Source: JARROD01 sp037384225
GTDB taxonomy: Bacteria > Pseudomonadota > Gammaproteobacteria > Pseudomonadales > Cellvibrionaceae
Direction: 5' to 3'
Assembly (NCBI GenBank): GCA_037384225.1
Contig: JARROD010000079.1
Location: 1 to 12,539 of the forward strand
Length of the DNA: 12,539 nt
Below are positions 1-6,996 of the stretch, piece by piece; the stretch's first letter is position 1, and each line of letters opens with the position of its first letter. The notes beneath the pieces were generated by a model. It had not been told where the DNA came from, searched no databases, and worked only from the letters and a program-made list of their open reading frames with translations. A program made the position numbers and the translations under genes.

Positions 1-40
1 TTCTAACCGGAGCATAGCTATCCCTATGTGAGGATTAGAA
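1..40. repeat. Imperfect inverted repeat downstream of copB
   Basis: TTCTAACC at 1-8 can pair with GGATTAGAA at 32-40 with one extra base, and inside it CATAG (13-17) pairs with CTATG (24-28). The element lies about 85 bp beyond the stop of the minus-strand copB. There is no T-run on either side, so it is not a convincing intrinsic terminator. It may be the edge of a repeat that continues outside the window. The rest of 41-124 shows no gene or clear signal. Confidence 0.3.
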
Positions 41-124
41 AAATTGAGCACGGCCCTGAAAATGCTGCTATAGAAGGAGCGAAGCGGTCCTGGGCCGAAA
101 ATTTATGCAACGATAGGGTATATA

Positions 125-826
125 TTAGAACTGCAGACTGACACCGAATAAAACCTGGGTGGTACTGCCTCCCTCGCCTTCCGCACGGGCGTAATCGGCG
201 GTCTGCCCATAGGGTTTGGCCCAAATAGCCCCGATGTAAGGTACAACCGCTGGCGACAATTCATAGGCCAGACGCACGGCGAATTCAAAATCCGCCAGCC
301 CGGAACCGGTTCCCGTTTCCGGATCGTTCTGCCCATAGCCATTCACTTTAATCTGGGGCGTTAACATCCAATCGCGCGCCAGGTTAAACTCGCGCTCCAA
401 CTCGAAACGTATAGCCGTATCCCCGTCGTCACCCGAATAAAGCGAAAACGCCATCCCTATATCATAAGGCACACTCCCTTCCACGCCCAACAGGAACCAC
501 TTGCGTTCGGGCTCGGGCTTAATATCGCCGCGCCAACCGACATTGATATACCAGTCCGGCTGCATACGGTGGCTGTAATAGGCCCGCAATTCGTTGCTGT
601 CCAGCCTGCCGCGAGTTCGCTCGCCCTCCGAAATCAACCACAATTGCCGGTTCTCGGTGCCCACTGAAATGGCAGCGCTCCATGCCACGGGGTTCTCTCC
701 GGGTTGGGAGCGGTACTCAAATTCATCGAGCATAAATTCCGCACCAACCTTGTCAGAGTGTAGTTCGCTCGAAAACGCGGGCACAGCCGCAAGCGTACTT
801 AGCAGTATCAAAACTATGTTCTTCAC
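125..826 (-). CDS. copB: CopB-family outer-membrane copper resistance protein, short form
   Basis: CopB/PcoB-type beta-barrel protein of the outer membrane, associated in known systems with copper tolerance next to the multicopper oxidase CopA. The 233-residue product has a signal peptide (residues 1 to about 19, ending PAFSS) and then the family barrel blocks: FMLDEFEYR, LWLISEGER, ELRAYYS, NVGWRGDIKPEPER, GVEGSVPYDIG, LTPQIKVNGYG, GSGLADFEFAVRLAYEL, PYIGAIWAKPYGQTADYARAEG, and a final Phe after alternating hydrophobic residues. The start codon is GTG (complement of 824-826), with no strong Shine-Dalgarno site. Oddities: it is shorter than classic CopB/PcoB (roughly 300 residues) because the Met/His-rich N-terminal metal-binding stretch is missing, so the barrel begins right after the leader; and no copA lies upstream. 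The family call is firm; a copper role is inferred from the family. Confidence 0.85.
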   Translation of the reverse strand: MKNIVLILLSTLAAVPAFSSELHSDKVGAEFMLDEFEYRSQPGENPVAWSAAISVGTENRQLWLISEGERTRGRLDSNELRAYYSHRMQPDWYINVGWRGDIKPEPERKWFLLGVEGSVPYDIGMAFSLYSGDDGDTAIRFELEREFNLARDWMLTPQIKVNGYGQNDPETGTGSGLADFEFAVRLAYELSPAVVPYIGAIWAKPYGQTADYARAEGEGGSTTQVLFGVSLQF

Positions 827-880
827 GACTAACCAGATGCCTGTGAGATCAGTGTAAAACGATATTCTTCATGACTAACC
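803..880 (-). repeat. Imperfect direct duplication of the copB start region, with a 7-codon mini-ORF
   Basis: Positions 803-834 (spanning the copB start) and 850-880 (just upstream) share about 31 bp with few differences; the best block is TTCTTCAYGACTAACC on the plus strand. In the upstream copy the minus strand reads ATG and encodes MKNIVLH followed by TGA (872-849). In the downstream copy the ATG has become GTG and opens the real gene with MKNIVL. The upstream copy is either a dead duplicate or a tiny leader peptide. No strong ribosome-binding site is visible before either copy. Confidence 0.55.
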
Positions 881-1038
881 CAATGAGACTAGCCTACTAC
901 TCCTGGCCGCCAATAATCTGCCGTTTCCGCATTTGATCGGCAGAATTTATTCCATATCCACCCCCGAGTTCGAAATTATGTATCGCTCGATCTGGCTCTC
1001 TGTTTCAGTGTTCCGCTTCGGCTGTCGGCCTGACTGGG

Positions 1039-1395
1039 TTGCACTGTGAAAGACCAAACCGCACCGGCAAAATTTGCCGAAATGACCGACAAATTCCATC
1101 GTTTATGCCGTCGCAGAGCCCGGATTCAGATGTCAGCGCTGCAGCCCTTGTGATCTACTGTTCAACGGTAGAAAACAGTGTGGGAAAAAGCCAATACGCA
1201 CTGCCCTCCATCAAGGACAACGGTTTTGTGGCTGAGGGGGCGAGTATCCCCAGCGGGTCAGCGGTGCTGGCGATCATTACCAAGGCGGAAGGTGATGCAG
1301 CATTTATCCAGGAAAGCGTTACCAGAATGTTTACGAGAAAAACTAACCTTCAACTTCCGTACAAAACCAATAAATCTTCATTAATAGGAGTTACC
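1039..1395 (+). other. Unassigned open frame upstream of the DUF4198 gene, possible coding remnant
   Basis: The frame of the following gene stays open for 119 codons upstream of its real start, beginning at an ATG at 1039 without a good ribosome-binding site. Residues from about 1170 to 1335 look protein-like (for example YALPSIKDNGFVAEG and SAVLAIITKAEGDAAF), and third codon positions are moderately GC-rich. I recognise no family. It may be a decayed gene fragment or chance. The stretch 881-1038 before it holds nothing I can identify, and no clear promoter for either flanking gene is visible across 827-1395. Confidence 0.25.
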
Positions 1396-2178
1396 ATGAA
1401 AAAGTTAGGTAAATTTATCACAGCATCGGCAACCGCAGTGAGCCTATTAATGGGCAGTCAGGCCTATGCTCACGGCATCTGGTTTGCAGAGCGTTCCAAA
1501 CAACTCGCCCTGGTGTACGGAGTGGGTGCCGACGACCTCGACACCGTGAAGCGATTCGACAAAATGGTCGGCATAACCGGTTATGACGGCGATTGGAACA
1601 AGGTGGATGCCAAATTGATCAAGGCGGGCCCTATGGTCCTGGTGGGTGGGGATGACTACCCGGAGGCCGTGTCCGCAGTAATGAACAATGGTGTTTGGTC
1701 CAAGACGAAGGACGGCAAATGGCACGCCAAGGGCCGTGACGAAGTGCCCGATGCTGTCATCGCCGAAAAGACCATGAAGTACGCCGTGCATATTCGTGGC
1801 ATGCTGCGGAATGTTCCCAAAATCCCCAGCCAGACGCTGCAAATCATTCCCGTCAATGGTGCTCCCGCCCTGAAGGACGGCAAATACGATTTGCACGGCG
1901 AGGACATGCCCGCCCAAGCCGGCGACATGATCAAAGTGAAGGTTCTTTACAAGGGCAAGCCGGTAGCAGGTGCCCGCGTTATCCAAGATTTCGTCACTAT
2001 GCCCGACCAGCAGCCCTGGATCACCGGTGAAGACGGAACCGTGTACTTTCCCGTGCGCAACCAGGCTCTCAACGTGATTGGCGCCACCTACGAAGGTCCG
2101 TCTGACGAGCCGAAGCGTATCGACAAGATCGAGCACTTCGCCACACTGTCTTTTGTTCTGCAGCATTTGCCGGAGTGA
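1396..2178 (+). CDS. Exported DUF4198 (NikM-like) periplasmic protein
   Basis: 260-residue secreted protein. The start at 1396 is chosen because AGGAG (1386-1390) sits five bases before the ATG and the product then opens with a signal peptide (MKKLGKFI..., hydrophobic core to about residue 20, QAYA at 22-25). Cleavage after Ala25 would leave His26 as the mature N-terminus (HGIWFAERS), as usual in this family. The N-terminal half is the DUF4198 fold (ALVYGVGADDLDTVKRFDK); the C-terminal part is Ig-like, similar to carboxypeptidase regulatory domains (DMIKVKVLYKGKPVAGARV, ITGEDGTVYFPV). Family members occur near nickel, cobalt and copper genes, so a metal-handling role fits the divergent copB neighbour but is inference. 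No transmembrane helix follows the leader. A longer in-frame start at 1039 was rejected. Confidence 0.8.
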   Translation: MKKLGKFITASATAVSLLMGSQAYAHGIWFAERSKQLALVYGVGADDLDTVKRFDKMVGITGYDGDWNKVDAKLIKAGPMVLVGGDDYPEAVSAVMNNGVWSKTKDGKWHAKGRDEVPDAVIAEKTMKYAVHIRGMLRNVPKIPSQTLQIIPVNGAPALKDGKYDLHGEDMPAQAGDMIKVKVLYKGKPVAGARVIQDFVTMPDQQPWITGEDGTVYFPVRNQALNVIGATYEGPSDEPKRIDKIEHFATLSFVLQHLPE

Positions 2179-2207
2179 TCCGGCCCCGGACGGCAAGCTC
2201 CTATACC

Positions 2208-2227
2208 CTCTTCCACTCCCGGGAGAG
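2208..2227 (+). other. Weak hairpin between the DUF4198 and amidohydrolase genes
   Basis: CTCTTCC (2208-2214) can pair with GGGAGAG (2221-2227), including one G-T pair, around a six-base loop. No T-run follows, so it is not a convincing terminator. The spacing of 126 bp between the two genes leaves open whether they share a transcript. Confidence 0.2.
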
Positions 2228-2304
2228 AGTATGCACAGGCGGCATATTGATGAATGCCTGTCACCCATCCGACAGAAGCACATCCGTTTCAGAAGGAGTA
2301 AACG

Positions 2305-3465
2305 ATGTCAGACAACGTGTGGAAAATTGACGATCTGGTGGCGCCTTTGGTGTCTTTTCGCCGCGACATTCACGCCAATCCAGAACTTGCCTACGAAGAA
2401 CACCGCACGGCCAACAAGATTGCAGAGGCTCTGCGCGAACTCGGGCTGGAGGTACACACGGGCATCGGCAAAACCGGTGTCGTCGCCTCCCTGAAGGTAG
2501 GTAATTCCGACCGCAGCATTGGCCTGCGCGCGGACATGGACGCGCTGCCGCTCCATGAGGAAACCGGCCTGCCCTATGCCAGCCGCAATCCGGGAGTATT
2601 CCACGGCTGCGGTCACGACGGACATGTGGCGATGCTACTGGGCGCCGCTCGGCATCTCGCTCGTACCCGCCGCTTCGACGGCACGGTGCATTTCATTTTC
2701 CAGCCGGCCGAAGAGGGGCACGCCGGCGCCCGGGCCATGGTCGAGGATGGGTTGTTTGATCGATTTCCCTGTGACCGGGTGTTTGCCTTTCACAACTGGC
2801 CGGACCTTCCTGCCGGGACGGTTTCGACGCGGCCGGGGCCGATCATGGCGGCGGCTGACAAATTTGAGATTCTGATTGAGGGGCGCGGTGGCCATGCCGC
2901 CATGCCCCACAAGACACCGGATGCGATCCTGGCGGCGAGCAACCTCGTCACTCAACTCAACGGTCTGGTATCCCGTCGGATCCCGCCGATGTCCACGGCG
3001 GTGCTTTCCGTAACACAGATCGAGGGAGGAAGTTCGCACAACGTCCTCCCCGCTGCGGTGCGCATTGTGGGCACGGTACGCACTTTCGATACCGCGGTGC
3101 AGGACCAAATCGAAGAGTCTCTACGACGCGTTGCCGACGGAGTCGGCTTGGCCAGCGAGACACGCGTAACGGTGAATTACAATCGCTACTATCCGGCGAC
3201 AATCAACAACGCGGACGCCGCAGAAGAAGCCTTGGCCGCTGCGGCCGGCTTTGCCCACGCCGAACTCGCCTCACAGCCGGCCTTCACCTCGGAGGACTTC
3301 GGGTTCATGCTCCAGGCCTGCGAGGGCGCGTACATTTGGCTGGGCCAGGGTCGCGGCGATGAGGAAATACCGCTCCATCATCCCCGTTACGACTTCAACG
3401 ACGATGTGCTGGCAACGGGTATCCGCCTGCATGTGGCTCTCGTCGAACGCCATCTGGCGATCTGA
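2305..3465 (+). CDS. M20D family metallo-amidohydrolase (aminoacylase / hippurate hydrolase-like)
   Basis: Cytoplasmic di-metal hydrolase of 386 residues, full length for the M20D/AmhX-HipO family, which removes acyl groups from N-acyl amino acids or related amides. Visible motifs: GLRADMDALP (73-82) with a conserved metal-site Asp, GCGHDGH (101-107) with ligands Cys102 and His104, QPAEEG (133-138) with Glu136/Glu137, AFHNWP (161-166) with His163, the dimerisation-domain GRGGHAAMPH (193-202), and LHHPRYDFND near the C-terminus with His358. The ligand set is complete, so it should be active. AGAAGGAG (2291-2298) precedes the ATG by six bases. No signal peptide. Substrate cannot be read from sequence; hippurate, N-acetyl amino acids and auxin conjugates are all known in the family. 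It points towards the TonB receptor gene, with the shared intergenic terminator beyond it. Confidence 0.9.
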   Translation: MSDNVWKIDDLVAPLVSFRRDIHANPELAYEEHRTANKIAEALRELGLEVHTGIGKTGVVASLKVGNSDRSIGLRADMDALPLHEETGLPYASRNPGVFHGCGHDGHVAMLLGAARHLARTRRFDGTVHFIFQPAEEGHAGARAMVEDGLFDRFPCDRVFAFHNWPDLPAGTVSTRPGPIMAAADKFEILIEGRGGHAAMPHKTPDAILAASNLVTQLNGLVSRRIPPMSTAVLSVTQIEGGSSHNVLPAAVRIVGTVRTFDTAVQDQIEESLRRVADGVGLASETRVTVNYNRYYPATINNADAAEEALAAAAGFAHAELASQPAFTSEDFGFMLQACEGAYIWLGQGRGDEEIPLHHPRYDFNDDVLATGIRLHVALVERHLAI

Positions 3466-3597
3466 CGTCAAAAGCGCTTCACCAAGCCCCTTCACGAACG
3501 CTTCAACTGGCAGCACCGATTGCAACCGTTCAGTTACTGGCACGCCGCGGAACTGGCCGTCTTTCCCACTCTAAAGGGCTGCAGAAAAACCCGACAT

Positions 3598-3635
3598 AAA
3601 AAAGGGCCACTGTTCCCGACGGAACGGTGGCCCTT
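3598..3635 (-). terminator. Rho-independent terminator of the TonB receptor gene
   Basis: A 15-bp stem (3602-3616 with 3621-3635, one G-T pair) closes a CGAC loop. Read on the minus strand it is followed by six T (complement of 3598-3603). It lies 33 bp beyond the receptor stop codon. On the plus strand there is no T-run after the stem, so it acts for the receptor transcript rather than for the amidohydrolase gene. The stretch 3466-3597 holds no gene that I can support. Confidence 0.88.
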
Positions 3636-3668
3636 GCAGTGTTTACGACTTTACAATTTCTTGCCGTA

Positions 3669-6182
3669 TCAGAAATCTACATTGGTTCGGATATACCAGA
3701 AGCCGCCATTATAGCCGAAGGGTGAAACGTCGATATACTGGTTGCCATTGCCCGGCAAACCCGTGTTCGGGTCAATGGAACGGAGATCCTTGTCGGGGAA
3801 GTTGTCGAACAGGTTTTGTGCACCAAACGAAAAACTGAAGTTATCGTTGAACTGATAAGTGCCCTCAAGATCAACAACGACTTCTTCACCAAAAGTCTGG
3901 GCAGCACCGCTATTGGCCGTGACTGTATACTTGCCATAGTAATTAACCCGGGTCAAAAGCGAGAACGGGCCCATTTCCCATGTTTCCGTCAAGTTCACAC
4001 GCAATTTTGGGTGAACTTTCTCAAGAGTGGCCACCCGCGCGTCGCTGACAACGACTGGGTCGCGATCGATTACCTTTGTCTTATTCCAGTTCAAGCTCAG
4101 CGAGGTATTGAAGGTGCCTGCGTTAGCCGTGTGGATAGCCTTCGTCAGCACAGCATCGATCCCCTGGGTTCGCGTGTCAAAGGCATTGGTCAGATACTGA
4201 ACCCGATTGAGTTCATTCGCATCGGCAACTCCGAGTTCAGCAAGTGCGGTCCGGTCGTCAGACGTTACAGAGAATGCCCTCGACAGACCAAGGCGATCCT
4301 CAATACGAATGTTGTAGTAGTCAACCGTCAGGTTGATACCCGAGGCTGGTGTAATCACTACACCAGCAGTCAAATTGAGTGACTCTTCAGGCTCTACATC
4401 CTTCGCACCGTAATAAATCGCAGCCGGATTTGAAACCGCATAGGTACCCGTCTGCACCGGCGTCGTGCTACCGGCCTCGAAGTTCAGTGTCACATTGCTG
4501 GTATCTGTCTGGCCTGGCGAGGGAGCATGGAAACCCGTACTGACCGCACCCCTGACCGCCAGGGTCGACGAAAGTTCATAGCGGGCGGAACCTTTGACAT
4601 TGGATGTACCGCCAAATGTATTGAAGTCCTCATATCGTGCTGCGGCACCAATTGTGAATGCACTGGTTACATCGGTCTCAAGATCGATATAGAAGGCATA
4701 GTTTTTCCGCGAACTTGTTCCAACACTGCGAGGGCCTTTGCCACGGCTGCCATTCGATCCCACCGAGCTGGTGACAACAAAGGTTGAGCCGTCGGGGTTT
4801 TCCACTACCTGGCGCGCAAAGGGGCCCGCTGACCAGGACGCTGTGTCTCCCAAGCCAATTTCGTATTCTTCCCGGCGATACTCCACACCCCAGGCAACGT
4901 TAAGTGGACTGGCTAAGCCAAGATCGACAGGATAACTGAAGTCGGCATTTATATTTTGTTCTTTCTGGGTAAACTTACCCAGGTGGAAGCTGGTTGGTGT
5001 ATCCGGGCCAAAGGATGGATTAAGTGTGTTGGCGAGGGAAAAGCTTAGCTCGTTTTGACCATGGCTGGCAGAAAAGTCGTAATTAAGCTCTCCCATTTGA
5101 CCGCGAAAACCGATTGTGCCAGCAATATCATCGATCTCGCCCGAGAAAATGGGTTTGAAGCCGTTAGGTAACATGTCTGCGAAATTGAAAGTCGCCCCGG
5201 TCGCGTCCCGATTTCCGTTGGGGAGTTCATCAAGGTAATAGGTTACATTGAACAGGCCGGTCCGGTTGAAATTTGCAGTGTCGAACGGTTGGCGGTAGTT
5301 GAAATTTTGGGTGCCATCGCCGAGACCATAGTTACCAAAAAAATAAACCTCGCTGTCGCCAATATCGAAGGCACTGTTAACAAAAAGTCGCTTCACATCC
5401 ATCTCGGTTTTACCCCAATCCTGAACAGGATCGGGAATGTTAAGCTCTGGTCTTTCCTGGCTCAGTTGCAATGCACCAGGTCGCTGGGTACCCCGGCTGG
5501 TAGGCCCGCCATTCACGTATTCAGCGCTGACGTTGATGAAGCCATTATCGCCGACAGCAAACCCGGTATTAAACGCCAGCTGATAATCTTCACCATCACC
5601 CGCATAATACTGACCCAAACGGCCGCCGCCGCTAAAGCCGGAATTATCGTCCTTGAGGACAATGTTGATAACACCTGCGATAGCGTCAGAGCCATATTGG
5701 GCTGATGCGCCATCGCGAAGCACTTCAACTCGTTTGATCGCAACTGCAGGGATTTGGGCGAGGTCGACGGCCTGACTCAGCAACGAATTCGCGCCAACAT
5801 CAGTATTGATCATGGCAGACCGGTGTCGTCGTTTTCCATTCACCAGAACGAGTGTCTGGTCAGGGGGAAGACCACGGAGGTTTGGTGGACGAACGAACGA
5901 GGTACCCCCGGAAATGGAGTTTTGGGCCACACTGAAAGAGGGTATAAGGGCCTGGAATAAGGCGTTAGTATCTGAGGTTCCCTGCCGGATCAGATCCTCC
6001 GATGAGAACACATCGATCGGAACCACAGATTGAGTAACCGTTCGATTCTGGCGGCGCGTACCCGTGACAATAACCTCTTCAAGAGTCTCTATCTGGGCCG
6101 CTTCATTCTGGTCCACAGCCGCAAATGCAGGTGTTGTGACAGCACTAATCAACGCAGGCAGAAGAGCTTTTTTGAAATTCAT
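3669..6182 (-). CDS. TonB-dependent outer-membrane receptor
   Basis: Outer-membrane active-transport receptor of 837 residues. Signal peptide MNFKKALLPALISAVTTPAFA (1-21), then a TonB-box-like LEEVIVTGTR (34-43), then the plug domain: PIDVFSSEDL, ALIPSFSV, NLRGLPPDQTLVLVNGKRRH (101-120), RVEVLRDGASAQYGSDAIAG (151-170) and VINIVLK (171-177). The remaining roughly 650 residues form the beta-barrel, with late blocks such as LFDNFPDKDL, and the chain ends FWYIRTNVDF with the terminal Phe needed for barrel insertion. GAGGA lies about 8 bases before the ATG. Its length and plug style resemble receptors common in marine gammaproteobacteria and sphingomonads, where substrates are often unknown organic nutrients. 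The neighbouring amidohydrolase and amine-oxidation genes suggest uptake of a nitrogenous or amide compound; this is inference, and a siderophore or metal complex is not excluded. Confidence 0.93.
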   Translation of the reverse strand: MNFKKALLPALISAVTTPAFAAVDQNEAAQIETLEEVIVTGTRRQNRTVTQSVVPIDVFSSEDLIRQGTSDTNALFQALIPSFSVAQNSISGGTSFVRPPNLRGLPPDQTLVLVNGKRRHRSAMINTDVGANSLLSQAVDLAQIPAVAIKRVEVLRDGASAQYGSDAIAGVINIVLKDDNSGFSGGGRLGQYYAGDGEDYQLAFNTGFAVGDNGFINVSAEYVNGGPTSRGTQRPGALQLSQERPELNIPDPVQDWGKTEMDVKRLFVNSAFDIGDSEVYFFGNYGLGDGTQNFNYRQPFDTANFNRTGLFNVTYYLDELPNGNRDATGATFNFADMLPNGFKPIFSGEIDDIAGTIGFRGQMGELNYDFSASHGQNELSFSLANTLNPSFGPDTPTSFHLGKFTQKEQNINADFSYPVDLGLASPLNVAWGVEYRREEYEIGLGDTASWSAGPFARQVVENPDGSTFVVTSSVGSNGSRGKGPRSVGTSSRKNYAFYIDLETDVTSAFTIGAAARYEDFNTFGGTSNVKGSARYELSSTLAVRGAVSTGFHAPSPGQTDTSNVTLNFEAGSTTPVQTGTYAVSNPAAIYYGAKDVEPEESLNLTAGVVITPASGINLTVDYYNIRIEDRLGLSRAFSVTSDDRTALAELGVADANELNRVQYLTNAFDTRTQGIDAVLTKAIHTANAGTFNTSLSLNWNKTKVIDRDPVVVSDARVATLEKVHPKLRVNLTETWEMGPFSLLTRVNYYGKYTVTANSGAAQTFGEEVVVDLEGTYQFNDNFSFSFGAQNLFDNFPDKDLRSIDPNTGLPGNGNQYIDVSPFGYNGGFWYIRTNVDF

Positions 6183-6235
6183 TTCAAAGTCCTCTAATTT
6201 ATTTTTCTGGCAGGAGTATTTTAAGACATAGGTTT

Positions 6236-6264
6236 TAGATAATTCTGCCGCCTTTTATGGACAA
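6236..6264 (-). promoter_or_regulatory. Candidate sigma-70 promoter of the TonB receptor gene
   Basis: On the minus strand TTGTCC (complement of 6259-6264) is separated by 17 bases from TATCTA (complement of 6236-6241), about 54 bp before the start codon. The spacing is ideal but the boxes match the consensus only in part (four and three of six). No operator or Fur-like site is evident. Confidence 0.3.
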
Positions 6265-6519
6265 CAATGCAAGAAATTCCGTTTTATATTTTCCTTTTGG
6301 CAGTTCATGCCTATTACCCAGCCATCAAGCAGCAACATCCAATTAAATGCGGGACATGTGCGGGAATCCTTTTGAGGTTTGTAGGGTGAACCGTTAGGAA
6401 CGGGCACGCCCTCTACATGCGCTGCATTCACGACCGCAAAGGCATACTCGCCAAGTGCGGGAAGTGGGCGTTTATTCGGAGATTCGCATCTTCGACATTA
6501 ACAACGCTTTTTTTCGCCG
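6265..6519. other. Divergent intergenic stretch with no supported gene
   Basis: Between the receptor and the cupin gene. A minus-strand frame is open from 6497 to 6255 (about 80 codons) and reads, in part, GEYAFAVVNAAHVEGVPVPN, which looks somewhat protein-like, but it lacks a proper start and ribosome-binding site and ends inside the receptor promoter region. On the plus strand a frame of about 50 codons starts at an ATG near 6417 without a ribosome-binding site. I do not call either as a gene. The stretch could be a coding relic or an untranslated transcript ending at the terminator that follows. Confidence 0.35.
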
Positions 6520-6543
6520 TCGCCGCATTTAACGGCGATTTTT
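6520..6543 (+). terminator. Orphan plus-strand intrinsic terminator
   Basis: TCGCCG (6520-6525) pairs perfectly with CGGCGA (6533-6538) around a seven-base loop and is followed directly by five T (6539-6543). Only the plus-strand direction carries the T-run after the stem. No plus-strand gene ends here, so it terminates an unannotated transcript from 6183-6519 or shields the cupin promoter. Confidence 0.6.
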
Positions 6544-6590
6544 GCCGAACTGGCAGCGGTATTTAAAGCATTCTGCTTTCAGGGACTCCT

Positions 6591-6596
6591 TATAAT
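6591..6596 (+). promoter_or_regulatory. Perfect TATAAT -10 box upstream of the cupin gene
   Basis: TATAAT lies 62 bp before the cupin start and just after the orphan terminator. At 16-18 bp spacing there is no good -35 box, so the promoter would be activator-dependent or weak. Transcription would start near 6603, giving a leader of about 55 bases that contains the hairpin at 6609-6634. Confidence 0.4.
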
Positions 6597-6608
6597 CTTT
6601 CAATGATG

Positions 6609-6634
6609 ATGATGGCGAAATGCCATTGTTTTTT
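6609..6634 (+). other. Small T-tailed hairpin in the cupin leader
   Basis: ATGGC (6612-6616) pairs with GCCAT (6622-6626) around GAAAT, with G-T pairs extending the stem, and six T follow at 6629-6634. The shape is that of a weak terminator between the -10 box and the gene. It may attenuate the leader, but the stem is short and no alternative pairing partner is evident. Confidence 0.25.
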
Positions 6635-6657
6635 CCCACACGCAAAAAAGGTGGATT

Positions 6658-6996
6658 ATGTCACTGCTAAAAACTATCGATCTGAACCCCAGCGAAGCGC
6701 CCCGAGAATCCCGAGTTGATCCGGAGCGGCTAGTAGAGGGCAACCCGTTACTAAAGTCCTGGCCAGCGGATTTGGCTCGCGATGGCAAGATTAAAACCGG
6801 AGTGTGGCAGGGTACGCCAGGGGTCAACAAGTCAATAAAGGGCGAGACTTTCGAGTTCTGTTATATTATCGAAGGCGTCATTGAACTGACGCCGGAAGGT
6901 GGCGAACCGGTGATCTACAGGGCGGGTGATAGCCACATGCTTACCAGGAGATCAGATTGCACCGATATCGAATTTGGAACCATCCAGCAAGCGTGA
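6658..6996 (+). CDS. Small cupin-fold protein with an atypical C-terminus
   Basis: 112-residue single-domain cupin of the Cupin_3/EutQ-like type. Visible blocks: KIKTGVWQGTPGVNK (44-58), the core strand ETFEFCYIIEG (63-73), VIELTPEGGEPV and YRAGDSHMLT (87-96). Such proteins often sit beside FAD amine or amino-acid oxidases, and their enzymatic role is usually unknown. AAGG six to nine bases before the ATG supports the start. After residue 96, where the family normally continues with a PAGF-G-W strand and a further roughly 15-20 residues, the sequence becomes RRSDCTDIEFGTIQQA and stops. Exactly this part (6952-6996) is antisense to the 3' end of the convergent oxidoreductase gene. The cupin therefore appears cut and given a chance tail; it may be non-functional. 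Confidence 0.7.
   Translation: MSLLKTIDLNPSEAPRESRVDPERLVEGNPLLKSWPADLARDGKIKTGVWQGTPGVNKSIKGETFEFCYIIEGVIELTPEGGEPVIYRAGDSHMLTRRSDCTDIEFGTIQQA

Noticed and set aside
1447..2283. 278-codon minus-strand frame antisense to the DUF4198 gene
   Set aside because: It is a shadow: the plus strand encodes a recognisable signal peptide and family motifs, while the antisense product has no family pattern and is rich in His and Gly.
6601..6620. Run of ATGATGATGATGG as a start-codon cluster
   Set aside because: None of these ATGs has a ribosome-binding site or opens a frame of useful length; the cupin start at 6658 is supported instead.
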